DNA of 64,000 bases from the NCBI RefSeq assembly GCF_001039355.2, contig NW_019775401.1:278197-342196 (forward strand), written 5' to 3'. Each line of letters opens with the position of its first letter. Position 1 is the stretch's first letter. This DNA comes from Lingula anatina. Its lineage: Eukaryota > Brachiopoda > Lingulata > Lingulida > Lingulidae. Shown in pieces: positions 20,101-34,102 of this stretch. A model generated the notes under the pieces. It was not told the origin of the DNA, did no database searches, and worked only from the letters and a program-made list of their open reading frames with translations. The position numbers were made by a program, and so were the translations under genes.

Positions 20101-23100
20101 ACCTTTGATTTAAAGAACCCAAACCATACCAGAACAAATGTAACGATCAGTTTAGAAAAAAAAGTAAGTCTAGTTAATGTCGGTGTTACGTGATATGTTG
20201 TATCTAATCAGGGAGGGAAGTTTAGAATTCTCTTCCAAGATGTTGATAAAGAAATGAAAGTGGTATTTTGAAAATGCAACCTTCTGACACCCTAATGTAG
20301 CGTTCTAATGATGTTTGCATCCTGAAGTATACTCTCTGCTGGATAAGCAATACATTTTCTGAAGTGTTGGACCAGTACGTTTCAAGGTGTACAAGCCAGT
20401 TTGGTATATAGTAGAGCTGTGATAAGAACTTCTTGGAAAGTTGAACAGGAAAAGACATATTTTCAGTGTGAACTTAAAATAAAGGTGTGCTCTTGAACTG
20501 TTTTCAGATCTTCATATTTTAGTAGATATTGTTATGCTCCCAACATTTTGCGGCAATTTGAGGTTCCTTGTCATCATCATTGCATCATTTGCACTTTTTT
20601 ATTTGTTCGCTTTTAGGTGGGTGATTTAAGAATGTGTTACTGGATAATGCAAGGCAGGAAACAGAATTTTTCTTTTTCCTCATTTCTGTCTTAGTGTATT
20701 CTGTGTACCTGCCATGCTGGACCATATGTTAGAATTCTGCAATTGTACGTCATTAAAGGAAATGAGCAGGTTAACTATGATTACATCTATATCGTTAGAA
20801 TGATTGACATGCCATGCCATGCAATTAAAGGGTACGAAATGTGTATTATTATGTAGGGATAATGAAAGGTTATAAATATATGCCGAGATCATTTACTATA
20901 GCTTTACACTAATCCATAGAATAGTAAAGCCATAGATATCAGGTTGAACTAAAGCTGAGACACTTGATTGCAGCTTCACATGACTGAATGGAGAAATTAC
21001 AGTGCAGTTGCAAAAAGGATAGATTGCAATTAAATAATACTGGGGTTGGGAATATGCTATGGTTTTTGTGTAAAATAAAATTAATCATTTACGAAAGTAA
21101 TTATTGCTTATGATCAGGGTTGTGTTAGACAGAAACACTGACAGCACTGGCTGAATAAGATGCATTGCTGCAAGTTTATTACTACATAAAGCTTGGTTTT
21201 CTTGACACAAATCACTCAGTTCCAAGGGATTATGTGATTAGCATTACTTGTTAACATTATATGTGTTTAATTCACAATTTGATTATAATTATTTTGATTA
21301 TTTTACATAGGGTTGAAGGTAAAGGGCCCGCTACTATAAGTGAGGTATCATTCCAAGTGAAGCATGTTGTGCCAGACCAGGCTGAGAAAAGTGAAAAACA
21401 GAAAGAATTAGAACAAGAACTAAAAGAAGCAAGGAAAAAAGAAGGGTTTTTTAGTTGCCAGACAACAGCGGACACAGAAACAGAAAGATGTTTTGAATGG
21501 ATTTGCAGACAGCTTAACGAAAGATGCAGGGAAAAATAAGGTAAGACGACATTGAAAGGGGCCTCTTCTTTTGAACATTTATTGGATATTTTGAACTCGT
21601 CCATGGTCACAACAAACAAATTTCTGAATAAGCCAAAGACAATTTTTGAAACACTGTTTTATGCCATGCATATTAAAAAAAAGAGAAAATTGTCACAGAA
21701 ATTGTTTTAATGCCTACTTGGCCATAGACCTAAAATCATCTATTCCTATCCAATTACTGTGTATTTATTTACTTAGTATGTGTATGTAAATAGTGTGTGT
21801 ATATCTGAAGTACACAGTACACATTTTACCCTCTGTCTGTGCAGAGTTGACATGAAAAACAAGGCTCAATTACATACTCAATATCCATATTTGCACATAC
21901 TTGATTGATTTCTCTCTTTGTAATCAATGGAACCTGTTAGATTATCTATTTCATTCATCTGTTAGAATGATACAAGAAAAAACCTGTATAGCAATCAAAC
22001 GTTAAAAATTATGGTCACCTGGAGAAGATGACATTATAGACTTTAACTTTCGTTTGAAGAACACAGGAATGAAATAAGAAGAAAAGTCATATAGCCAAAT
22101 ACAAGTACACTAAATAGGTTTTCAAAATTACAATTATTTAAGGGGAAATTAATTTACATTTGTACTTTAATTGTTAATTTATTGGGGTATGATAAGCTTT
22201 TATTTTATAAGATATATTATTTGGATTTGACTGTCTGTTTTAAGTAGAATGAGCAAGATATCAGTACAAGCTGTCATGGATTTGTTTAATTTTAGGAAGG
22301 ACAGCCTGTTGCATTGTGCGGTATGTTGGATGATGGACTTCTCTCAGGGATGAGTGGATTTTTTGACTTCTATGAAAAACAAGCATCAAGGCTCGATGAA
22401 ACACTCCATGACTTGACACAAGAGTTGGAAAAATTGCGGCAGCAAATTTTAGCACTACAGAGCAACCTCCGTGATATTCAAAACTCATCTGGAGAAAGTA
22501 TCTCAAGGTAAAAACCAAAATAGAACAACCTGATATTAAAAAGTCCAAATGTAAAGACCTTATGATATTTAAATAGAAGCCTGTATTGAATTTGCCTGGT
22601 TACTTTTACACAATATTAGTGTATAAAGTCAATGACATGCTATTGGTATTTCATTTGTGCTTAAGTGTTCCCCGGGGAGGAAGGCTTATTAAGTACATAC
22701 AGCTAGAGACAGAGCACTGTTAAATACATAAAAAACTGCCAATACGCCATCATCCTGCCGATACTGTCATGTTAATAGATAGTAGCTATATTTAGCAGTA
22801 GGACTGACAATGAGACCATATAAGATGTATTGGCATACAATATGGTGACAGTCTTAATTGTCAGCTTGGCAAGGTGAAAAGAAATGGAAACCACAGAAAA
22901 GATTCACTATTTGCACCTTTTATTTTGTAGAATTTTAAAATGTTCATTGACGCAAATGCTAAGAATCTCCTTTTAACTAAATGACAAAACATGATTAATA
23001 TATGCATGCAGTGTTTACAGAATATCTGTGTCAAATCAAAAGGATTTTGTATTAAAAAACAGTGCTAGGTCAATACAGTGTAGTAGGTACTTCTCTGCAC

Positions 23101-26100
23101 AATTGTCTGGGCACTTCTCTCTAAGGGAGTCGATAATACAAACTTGTATGAATGCCCAGTGGAATGTGATATGGATGTGTCTTCTGACCTGCTGCAGATG
23201 TTGTTTTTATCATTATCATTGACTGATCTTGTGCTGGAGCTGGAGTTAGGTCATATAAGGCAAATAGATTGTGATATATGTTAAAAATTGTGGATTTTGA
23301 TAAATAAGCAATGCATTAGACAAGTTGTAAATTTTCTTTAAATGCTGTTAGAGGTAATTAACTTTAGCTAGGTAAAATTATTGTTTTGACACTTTTTCTT
23401 TAAGGTATACAAAATGCGTTTAAATATGTTTCAATGTCATAATTTTAAAGTCTGTATATCTGGCAAAGCTATGTATTTTTCCAAATAAGACCGTAAAAAA
23501 TGATAAAACCCCCCAGATGCACTGGTTGTCAATATTTTCTTCTATAATGTACAGAAAAACGTTGATCTAAATGTCTTGCCAGACATTTAGAAAAATTACT
23601 TAATTAGAAATAGTATAAAACATTGAATCAAAGTGCAAGGACTGGACACGTAGTTATTTGTGAGTAGAATAATTTTTTTTAATGAGGGAAATTCAATTAA
23701 GAAAACCTTTAAAAGTAGTTATTTAGTCAAATAAAAATGAAAGTTCAAAATCTTGTCATACTTTGGCCCATTTTTTTATTTATTTAAAAACCAATCAATA
23801 TATTATAAAGCTTGTATTCTGCTTTTAAGTGAACATTCAGACCTTGCTCAGATTACTCTGTTGACAATTTCATTTTGATTGTCAGTCACAACTTATTCCA
23901 TTTCCTTGATCAACATCTGGGAAGCTCTAAACTTTGTTGAATTTAACAAAGTACTGAATACAACCTATCACACATTTTTCCTTTTGAACAAATATCTCGT
24001 ATGGATTGGGAGAATCATAGGTCAACTTTAAAAATCAGCTTGTTTGTAAAACAAATAGTTAGCTTCATTCATTCTTAATGAGGGATTTGTTAACTTGAAA
24101 GGTGTTACAAGAAAATATTGTATGTCAGAAACTAGGATTGATGCATAAGTCGTGTTTCCAGTCAAATTGAATTGACCTATCTGAGAGGATGGTTTGACTA
24201 GGAGAAATTTTCACCATAGGCATCAATGCAAATCTCTCTTGCTGTAGAGCTATCACCTCTAGAAAGGCTGTAGAAAATTCAAAGGTCTAAAATTTAGAGG
24301 AATGGATACATGCACCCCTCTTCCTCCCCCCTCCCACTTGCACCCCCTACTTTATTGGGGGACGTACTGGGTCAACCAGATAATATGCAACTTATATTTT
24401 ATTATAAACTCTGGCTGGATCACATTCTAACACCAACACTTCCCAATATTTCAATGTAATATTTGAATATTTGACCATTTATTTGCTTACTTAGTGGCCA
24501 AGATAAGTTCATATCAAAAACTAAAGTTGTACGGTTACCCCAGCAAAAAAATGAATGAATGGGATGCTTTTGCTACGAGCTATATTTTTTCTTTTAAAAA
24601 GAATAATTGGGGGCTTGTGGGCTTTGTTCTTACTATCATATGTATTTAAGGTACGTTGTATTTTCTCTCAGGAGACAATATTTTGATCACTTTTATTCAG
24701 ACCCTCTATCTGTATCTGATCCCAGAGGATACAAATTCTAGAAATTTAATTATCGCTTTGTAGATGAAGTTGAGTAGTTGCCTAGTTTTATCATTAGTTT
24801 TGGATGTGCTCCATAGCTTGAAGAGAAAAAGATGTATAGTGCACATCAAGTTCACATGGAAACAAGGTTAACACTGAAGCAAATTATAAGTTATCGATCT
24901 AAATGTAATGTCTTCAGAAAGCAGGGGCTGGGGTAGAGGGGGAGAGAAAACTTTGGTCCATTGGTGTGAAGCCTTAATATAGATCTATTTCTGCAAGAAA
25001 AGATATTATGGTGTTTGTTTTTGAAATGTTTTACCTGAAGGTGAATTCCAAGGCTGTGAACTATTTCAACCGTGTCTGATAAGATTATGAAAGATTGTAT
25101 ACCCTGCTGTCAATCTGCTGTTTCTTTCCAATAAAATTGGCCATTGTGAACCAAAGTAGCCAATATGGGCACTTAACGGTCATGAACAGTGTTTGTTTTG
25201 TATTTATTTCATGGTTTATCTGCTGTAAGAAGTGTGTACAAGTTATACTGGGCAAACAGGGGTCAAGTGCCTTTGAATAGCCTTCCCAGCAGAGAGTGTT
25301 GATTTTGAACATGGCCTCTGTTTTCTTAAAATACATAAATAGAGTGAAGTAGCTGATATTGTTATTGCTGGAAATTTTGTTTGAAAGTTCATTAGCTTGT
25401 TCCACCTGTCCTTTCCCTCCAGTTATAGCTCTATGTAATTATCAATCGACCACATGTTGTAAAATCTTTATGGTACTGCTGATATTGCTTGTGTGGTATA
25501 TTACCATATATTTGGTATAATAAATAAAATAAAAGAATTGTAAAAAATAAAATAAAAGGAATACAAAAACAATACGAAGTATAAATATTTTGTATTTATT
25601 TAACTCAGACCAACCTGTGAATCATGGAACCTTAACAAAACAAAATAGAAGCAATGTGGCATTTAACATTGTTTTGCGCAGTTGACTAGAGATTGGATTT
25701 ACAAAGCCACATTTTGCAAAAAAATTGTACATTTTTTCACTAATCTTGATGTCCAAACTGACTGCCTTGCCTCATCATGGCCTCTACTTGAGAGTCTGCA
25801 GCCCTTTGCAAATTAGCAACTGCTACTAGTAACTACTTGCTTCAATATGGCTGTGGAAATACACATACCCATTTGTAAGTTGTAAGGAAACTTGAGGAGA
25901 GTTTTCATCTTGATGAGACAGTGTGCCTGACTGGATGATGTGATAAGATTCAGATGAAGGTGTACAGCTCTAAAATCATTTCTTGTTTTGTTCCTAATTT
26001 TTTTTTGTTATTCGATATATCTACTTGATTATAATTTGTATTGGTATCTGTATAGAGAGTAAACAGCATCTGGAGATACTTTTTTTAGAGTAGGGTGTTT

Positions 26101-29100
26101 CCTATTTTATTTATTGTGGTAACATTTACTTCAACAAGCTAAACTGCAGTAATAACTGAGATATCAGCAGATGATAAAAGTATTAAGGAAACACTCAGTG
26201 GGTTGGTTATTCCTGTATTTCATGCAGATATGTTTAGTTGAAAGGTATATAAACTTTTGTGATAACTTATGGCTGATGTAGCAGATGAAAATGTATAACT
26301 TGAAAGTTTGCAGTGGATTGATGAAATGATACACACAGGTGGAATTATTGTAAAAGGATATTACACCCAAATACATCAGTCAAAAATTCAAATAATCTGG
26401 AGCGATATGGCATTCTTTTCTGTACCCTGAATATACTTGACCTCCATATCTTATTTTGTGATGCTAACTTGATGTGTTAAAAGCCTTTCATATAAAACAA
26501 GGAAATCAACACTTAGTATGGAACACTGACTTATGACATCTTCAGGGATATTAATACTATTGGGTATACAAATGCCTTTAATACTGTATATCTGTTGGGG
26601 CAATTGCAGTTCATCTATCATTATGCATCAGGCCTGTATCTAGCCTTTTCAAATGTGGGTTCTTTTTCTGAGAAAGTGGACCATTTAACAACCTTAGTTG
26701 ACCAGCGAAAGAAATTAATTAATTAAAACCTCCATCAAATTTTGATGCAAGGTATATCTTTTCTGGCCATAAGGGTGAAACTTTCAAATCCCCCCTTTCC
26801 TATGGGCCTGTGTGTTGTTTATTATCTTGCGAAAAGCATTTGAGACTTGCTGCATTTCTTAAGGGATTAATAGTATTTGTTTGCAATGTCCAAATAGGTT
26901 CACCCTGTAATTCAGACTTCATTTAGAATTTATCTGCACAACCAATAACCCTTTGCCTTTCCAAAAAATGAGGAGTGTCTGTGGAAAATTTTAATATACT
27001 GTTAATTCTCCTCAGCCTGGGGAGCTAATATTGGGAAAATTGTCATTTTTACTTGGATCGGTTTTTCAAGTGCCATAAAAAAGAATGTGATTGCATGGGC
27101 TTTTGAGCTCATTTAAAGAGGAGCAGCCATTCTGAGTAGATTCATATAATTTATCAGATAAGGATGAAGACATAAATTATTCATCTCAATTCTGAATAGT
27201 ATGCTGTCATATGTTTGATGTGATACCATTGAAGAGGGTTGATCTTACTGCATACTGAAACATTTTATATTAGAGGAAAATTGATTTTTTTCAACTTTGA
27301 TCAAGAGGTACAAATTTGTTTCATCATGTTCTTTTTTGTTGCTAAATACTAATAGAAAGGTGATATAAACACCATGTTATAATTACTACTATAGGAGGAT
27401 CTTTGTTTTAGACTGTGGGCTCTTGCAAATGATAGTCTAGAGAAATACACACAATACGTTTTCTTTCATTTTCTTCAGCTTATGTCCCCTGTCTTAAGCT
27501 TTTTATAAAAAGATACAAAGTGACACAATCTGACCACACATAGGTCTTTAAAATGCTACTTGTGGGAAACATCCCATCATGCAACCAAGTTGTAGTCATT
27601 TTTGATTCCATCATGTGGTTTGTCACTCTTTATAGTGACACTTGTTCAGTGGAAAGCTCCATAAGCAGACAGGAAAATGCATGGTTCATTGAACCAACCA
27701 CTGATAATGTCTGATATAGGCGTATTGCGCCTTCAAGGAAACCAATGGCAGTGTGATCATGTGTTGAAATATTCATGAATGGCAGTCACTGATGCATATA
27801 AATATGACGTTAACACGTATTGGCACAAGCATGCCTATACAGACTGCTCACAAATGTAGAAATAGAAAGCAGAGAGCAGAGAAGTCAATATATAAAATTC
27901 CGTAAATTTACCAAAGAGTCATTATATTGTAGATGTCTATGAGATTAGCAAATTGTGGAGAGATAAAAATGCTGTTGGTATAGAATGGAATGGATAGAAA
28001 TTGACATTTGTCTGTGTTCTGTTTTTTGACGATGATAAAGGACGGCTGAATTTCTTTTTTTTTTTTAAATAACAAAATGGGTACTTTAATTCTTCATGGC
28101 ATTGACTTTTCTTGATTCACTCAATTAAAGAATTAAGACTGATTTTTCAGGAAATTTGTGATTTATGTATATATAAATATATATATCTGTCATTAATATA
28201 TAAAGTTGCCATGATGCCAATGTAAGCTGGCCATTCAAATTATTCAAGCAAAATGGACTATTGTTAACATTGTTAAAATAATCCTTGCATAACATTGTTT
28301 TTCTTCTTCCACTTTGAGAGTGTAAAATAATTTTATTATTTGATCTTGTCCATTTAGGCACAAAACCAGCACTGAAAAAATGTTTGATTTTATTTTCTAG
28401 GGAGGCCTCCATTCTTGTGGAGGTAAAGGAAGCCAAGCCGGTGAAGTTATTGGTGTCTTATATAGTCTACAGAGCAAGCTGGTCACCTAAGTATGACCTG
28501 AGAGTGTTCAGTGATGATGGACTGATGAAGGTGAGAAACTCAACAGAAGTCAGGTGCTGTCTAATTCTGGTCACTCTTAAGATATCATCAACCCTTGTGG
28601 TAATGCTATGATGATTAACATGCTAAAAAACACAAAACAGGCTTGATATTAAATCCACCCTTACTAAAAATATCAGTTACAAATCAAAGTTCTCCAGTAT
28701 ACTCTACTATAAAAAAGTTTATTCCCCCCCCCAAAAAAAAAGAAAGTTTATATCATTTTTTTAGACTTTTGGGGAAATGCAGATATTTGTGCTCTACAGG
28801 GATTGATGGGTGAAAATTATTAATTTCATCATTCCAGGCATCTTAAAATGTCAGTTTGTTTTTTCTTGTTGTTTTTATATTGTTATGTATCTAGTACCTC
28901 ACATAAATTTTGGGTATATTCCTTGTTTTTATTTTCAGATCCACTATTTTGGTCTTATCCAGCAAGCCACAGGGGAAGACTGGGTGGATGCCAAGCTCTC
29001 CTTGTCTACAGCGACACCTAGTGTTGGGGGCAGTGTTCCAGACTTAGGGACATTACGACTTACTTTTAAGCCAAAAGGGTATAAATAATATTTTAGTTAT

Positions 29101-32100
29101 ATTTATATAGGTGTAGAAACATATTAAATTGGTTTTAAATTCTACTTCTGCTTTTGAAAAATGTCATTTATGGGTATCAGCAGATATAACATTTCTTTTT
29201 GATATTTATATTTTACACTTTAAATCATACTAATTACTACATAGAATCAGTTAATCTATTAAATTAAATGTTAAGATTTTGATTTGATAATTCTAGTTAT
29301 ATAGCCAGACTTTAAGTCAAAACGCTATGCTATTTTTGATATAAAGGTATTTTGTTTGGAAAGATATTTTATTGCAGCATTTTTGTTGGTAGTAACATGA
29401 CGCAGAAAGGCCAATTAGCGATGTGAACTGTCATGTCCACATGGCATTGAGAATTACTATTCAAGTCTTTCTCAAGGATGGAGTTCTGTCATTTTAGATG
29501 ATAGATGAGCAAAAGAGAGAGACAAAGTAGTATTTTTAGTAATAATTTTACATTGTTAATTGGCATATCTCCAAATAAGCCTTTTGAACTGTCATGTACA
29601 TATTGGACATTACTGTAGACTTTTTTCATATTTGCCAAGCTGTCATGCCAAGATGCTACAGTAAACATAACATTTTTTTTTCTTAAAAATAAGTTTGCAT
29701 CATTTCATTAATGAATTTGCAAACAGTTTGAAATATTTTTTAACCAATTTTATTTTGCCAAAGAAAGTTGTTTTAGGAATTTTTGGCCTAAATAATTTTT
29801 CTTTTGCTTGAAAAATCACTTGGGAGCAAGTTTTCTATATACTAATGGGATTTGCAACCACAGCCTAGAACCCTAAATACAGACATTTCATTTAGCTTTT
29901 TTAAAAATACCAGACATATGTTTTTAGATATAAACACCAAATGTGCACTTGTTTTTGTAAAGGCACTATGGTGGTATGGAGCCCATGGGACCTTTAAGAA
30001 AGTTCTTAGGTCTGAGAAAAAGCATTCATCATGAACCGCCAGTGTGTATGGATGAAGAAGAAGTAGAGCCAGTTCCTATGATGTTTGGTGCTTGTTACAA
30101 CCAGTCTGAGAGGATTGAGGCTGTTCAGCTTGTTACAGAGGTGTGAAATATATGACAAGTTACCCCTTCCTCTCCCCTTCTGAGCTTTTGGCTCATACAC
30201 AAATGAACCTTCCTTTAAAATTAAAAAGAAATGGTGATTGTATCCCTCAAGGTTCTGAGACTTCCATGTGGTTTTCTTCAGCTGTAGCTAACTAATGAAG
30301 TTGTCCTGGCAGCATGCCCACAGCACCTAGGCGGAAAAGGTGGAACGATAAGCCATTAACCAGATCTCATCCTTAAATTGGTTTTAGGGATTTTTTTTCT
30401 TTGAATTTTCTTTACAATTAGCACTAACCTAGTAGATGGGGGCACATTATAACTAACCTCAAATGATTTATATTTTGTTGTGAACTTCAGCAGAAACTGT
30501 ATGGTTTCTCAGGCAAGTTGGATTCTGATTAAGAAATAATCCAAGCTTTCTGTGGTGTGAGGTAAAATGTACCGTTGGGAAGCATGTGGGAATATCATTG
30601 TAAAAAGTATTGCCAAGTGATTTTAGAATCATGAACAGTCTGTGTTATAAGGTACTAGCCCAAGGAAATTGCCAACATAAAAAATAAAGAGGCAATGGGC
30701 TAGTAATAAGTTGATTTTTTTTAAACACTAGCCCACTTGTAGATACCTGATTGCCTTAAGGGCTAGTAGCCTGAAAAGTTTTTGGCACAGACTGCATGAA
30801 CAGCTACCCGGTCAAATTTTGTGTAAGGGTACCTCAAATTTTATTTGAAGCTGCTGTTCTATTAATTTTTTAAAAAATTTTCTGATTATTATTATTATTA
30901 TTTTTTTTTTTTGACAAAGTGGGAAATAGTGTGGTTCAGAACATGCTTTAAGTATTGCACTAATTGATGAACTAATATGTATATGGGTATAACTCTACAT
31001 GTTTGATTGTGCATATATGCATGTATTTGTGCTTATTTCTGCTTGTTTGTCCCTTTTCAGACACGTTAAGTTGCATGCCATTTTAGGAAAATGAGAGAGA
31101 CTGAGAGAGAAAGAGAGAGCGAGTTTATTTGGTTCATAGTTAAGAATGAAAGGACGTATTTGTCAGCAGAGTGACGTTTTACATTTCTTGCTTTTTCTTT
31201 TAGGGCATTCATGGATATGAAGATATTCTCAGTACAACTAGAGGCCTAATATTGGATTCTTCCAGGCTTGCATAATTAAGAAATCAAAAATATATGCTAA
31301 GAATTCTTTTTAGGCACATAAAATCTTATAAACAGAAAAAAATATCATGGAGAGATCCACCTGTAGAAAACTGTATTGACTTAGACCTAGACCTTGAAGA
31401 ATTGTCAGATATAGGAAGTCCTTCACTTCAAAGAAGGTCTGAGCCTCAACCAGATGTCAGCCATAGAAAATCCAAGGTATTCATTGGGGGGAAAAAACTC
31501 CACTTCCACTGCATGTTCGCCTTGTTTGAGCTTGCCATCATTTTCAGGCACAGTCGAGTTTCTTTGTAATCTTTGCAGCTGAAGCATGTGTTTCCTGCCT
31601 GATCCCACCGCTGCCACCGCAAACAATGTACCTTTAGTTTGTTTTCTATATAGGTCATTCCCATTGCTGCCACTGTTCTGTTTAGTTTTCTTCTAAGTAG
31701 GACATGTAGGGTTGTTGTCACCACAATCTGTCCTCATCTTCCTTTCACTACCTTATTTACTGCAGCCTGTATAGATCACCACGGAAAGCCAAACGCACAA
31801 GTGGTTCATTCCGTTCTCAAGAGAAAAATTCCCCCAGAACCTTGGCTCCACCAGGACAGAACTTAGGGTCTGAGGAAATGATGGATGGAATGGCAGCCAA
31901 TTTTGATTTAGAGAATCATGAAGAGTCAGTAGAAATGACAGTAGCCAGTACAGAGGTACAGTAGGTTTGCAAGAAAGCAGGGGCGCAGGTCATAAATCAG
32001 AACCAAGACTGAAAACTTTTATCATGCAACGGGGCTTTTTTTTGTCTTTTACTAAAGGCCTTTATGCATTTTGTTTTGCATTGAGATGAATTAATGTGGT

Positions 32101-34102
32101 AAAAAACATACATAAAAATATGCTCAGAGAGTTGATTTCAAAATGGTTTTCTTTTCCATGTATCTAAATCTAGGTTGCATCTTTACAGCTTTAGCTACAA
32201 ACTGCCTAAATGTGGCAACTAAGATTTTCAGCTAGTTGTTGTTTTTTCCTTTTACTCTGAAATCCCCAAGTTTATATGTATCTTTAGAACATATATATAT
32301 AACTATGCGAAAAGAAAAAAGCATGTATGTTTGTAAGAGCATATGCTGATGTGTGAGAGAGAAAGGGATAAACCATAATCAACTAACAGTATCTAGTGTG
32401 TAGCATATTCTGAAGCTGTAGCTTGGTGTTTGATTTGCCCCAGTTCAGTAACAACATCCCTTTTCACTAATCGGGCATTAATTATTAAAAATTGCCAGTG
32501 AGCTTGAAATATTTTCATGATAGTGATACTTTTTATTTCACAAATGAATAAATAAAGAGGTAAGAAAGTGGTAATATATCATTCTATTAGACCAAATATT
32601 TTACATATTAAAAAATGAAATGATTCTCATTTGACTTTTGATACGTCACTTTTTCAGGTGCGGGAAAGCATGGTTAGTGCTAGCTATGACATCCCTCGCT
32701 TCTCAACCATTCCTTGTGATAATAATGCTCACAAAGTAACAGTGGCCATTTTGGATTTAAAACCCAGTTTTTCTTACGAGTGTGTGCCAAAAAAATCGGC
32801 CCATGCATTCCTGAAGGCCAAAGTGAAAAATGACTCCGCCTATGCACTTCTTCCTGGACCAATGAACATCTTCCTGGACAATAATTTTGTTGCCAAGGTA
32901 ACATCTGATTACTTGTAGAATTATTACAGATTTGGGGTATTACTAGTGTGTGTCTTGTCACTACTGCCACCTATATGCTATTACTGTTACTTATCATATA
33001 TATAACGCCCCTTCTTTTGCGTATTACCATACTATGATGGCCAGCCACATTTGGCATTTGGAAGAGATCCAATTTGGGGGTCTATCGATACGTTTTATTT
33101 ACTCAGTACTATTTATATCGATGTGTATTTCTAAGATGAATGTTTAATTTGCTTTTATGTGTTAATTTTGTTGTCATATTTTCTTTAAAACAGGTGAAAG
33201 AAGACATCATGTGACCAGCAGTATAATTAAAATAAATAATGATAATATCCTCATTTCAGAGTGATTTAAAGTCGGTTAGTCCTTCAGAAGAATTTTATTG
33301 TTCATTAGGAGTTGATCCCTATGTAAAAGTAGACTATAAACCTTTGGTAAAACACCGGAACGAGGCTGGAGTGTTTTCAAAAAGTATACAGATGCAACAC
33401 AAGCAGGTTTGTACACATATCATCCCACAGGAAATTTGGTCATGATAGTGATATTTTATAGTTTATTTTAACTTCATTACTCTGTACTATAGATTTTAAT
33501 TGGTATTATATCTCATTCAGCTTGATCTGTAGATGTTGTGAGCTGTGTCTAGTTCTACGTTATCACTGACCCACTCATTTTTAGGTGACGTCGATTAAAA
33601 ATACACGACAAACTTCAGTAAAACTCTTGGTCACAGAGCAACTGCCTCTTAGTTTAGAAGAAAAAATAAAGGTAATGTAACTTTGCAAAATGAATAAAGA
33701 AAGAAATAAAAAATTTAATATTTATATATAAATAAATAAATAAGTCTCGTAAATACTTAAGAAGTACACCTTGAAATTGATTACTGTAAATCAAGTAAGA
33801 TCATTGCAAATATTGGGTTATCAAGTAGTCACTTGTGTTTTTGATTCAAAGCAGTGGCAAACTGAGCAAATCACATAATTATTTTTTACCCAAAAATGTA
33901 GGTGACACTTGTTGAACCCAGTATAAAACATCCAGAGAAGCAGGAGAAGAACAGACCTGTGAGGGTGAACAGGGCAAATAACATAGAGTGGGAGTTAGAA
34001 ATTCCTCCTAGCGAGACAAAGGAACTGGTGCTTAGATACACTGTGGAATATCCATCTTCAGAAGAACTAGAAGTGGCTCCAGAGGGGAGTCACCAGTGGT
34101 AG
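17106..34102 (+). CDS. DUF4140/DUF4139 protein (F37C4.5-like, MuiA family)
   Basis: Conserved protein of unknown function, matching what is known as protein F37C4.5 in nematodes and the mucoidy-inhibitor MuiA family in bacteria. Exons: 17106-17329, 21311-21540, 22296-22507, 28401-28530, 28939-29078, 29963-30140, 31204-31265 (weak), 31314-31476, 31766-31955, 32658-32897, 33260-33406, 33585-33671, 33902-34102; about 733 residues. The N-terminal DUF4140 region carries VSVYLDRAEVCRSI, then a coiled coil over exons 2-3. The DUF4139 part has YRASWSPKYDLRV, TGEDWVDAKLSLSTA and, near the C-terminus, LLPGPMNIFLDNNFV and FYCSLGVDPYVKV, all typical of the family. Faults: exon 2 needs a 1-base deletion to stay in frame; the 31204-31265 exon would use a poor GC donor; exon 31314-31476 ends in phase 0 while 31766-31955 starts in phase 2. 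The family identity is sure; the middle of the model is not. Confidence 0.88.
17330..21310. other. Long first intron of the DUF4139 gene
   Basis: A 3.98-kb intron with GTAGGT donor and TACATAG acceptor. I see no exon or gene in it; the short ORFs are AT-rich and unlike any family. It contains a GGT-repeat followed by a run of 12 G (19307-19345). Confidence 0.6.
21447..21452 (+). other. Apparent frameshift in exon 2 of the DUF4139 gene
   Basis: Upstream of this T6 run the frame reads EQELKEARKKEG; read straight on it becomes a cysteine-rich tail ending in a stop before the donor. Dropping one T (or one A of the nearby A6 run at 21435-21440) gives LVARQQRTQKQKDVLNGFAD and runs in frame to the AATAAG/GTAAGA donor at 21540, in the phase needed by exon 3. 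A homopolymer length error is the simplest cause; a real null allele is possible. Confidence 0.8.
22508..28400. other. Long third intron of the DUF4139 gene
   Basis: A 5.9-kb intron between a GTAAAA donor and a TTTTCTAG acceptor. It is AT-rich with a short pyrimidine-rich stretch near 24316-24356. No exon, gene or clear mobile element was recognised. Confidence 0.6.

Noticed and set aside
17106-34102. Pseudogene status for the DUF4139 gene
   Set aside because: Only one homopolymer frameshift is seen; all other conserved exons are open, with good splice sites and family motifs.
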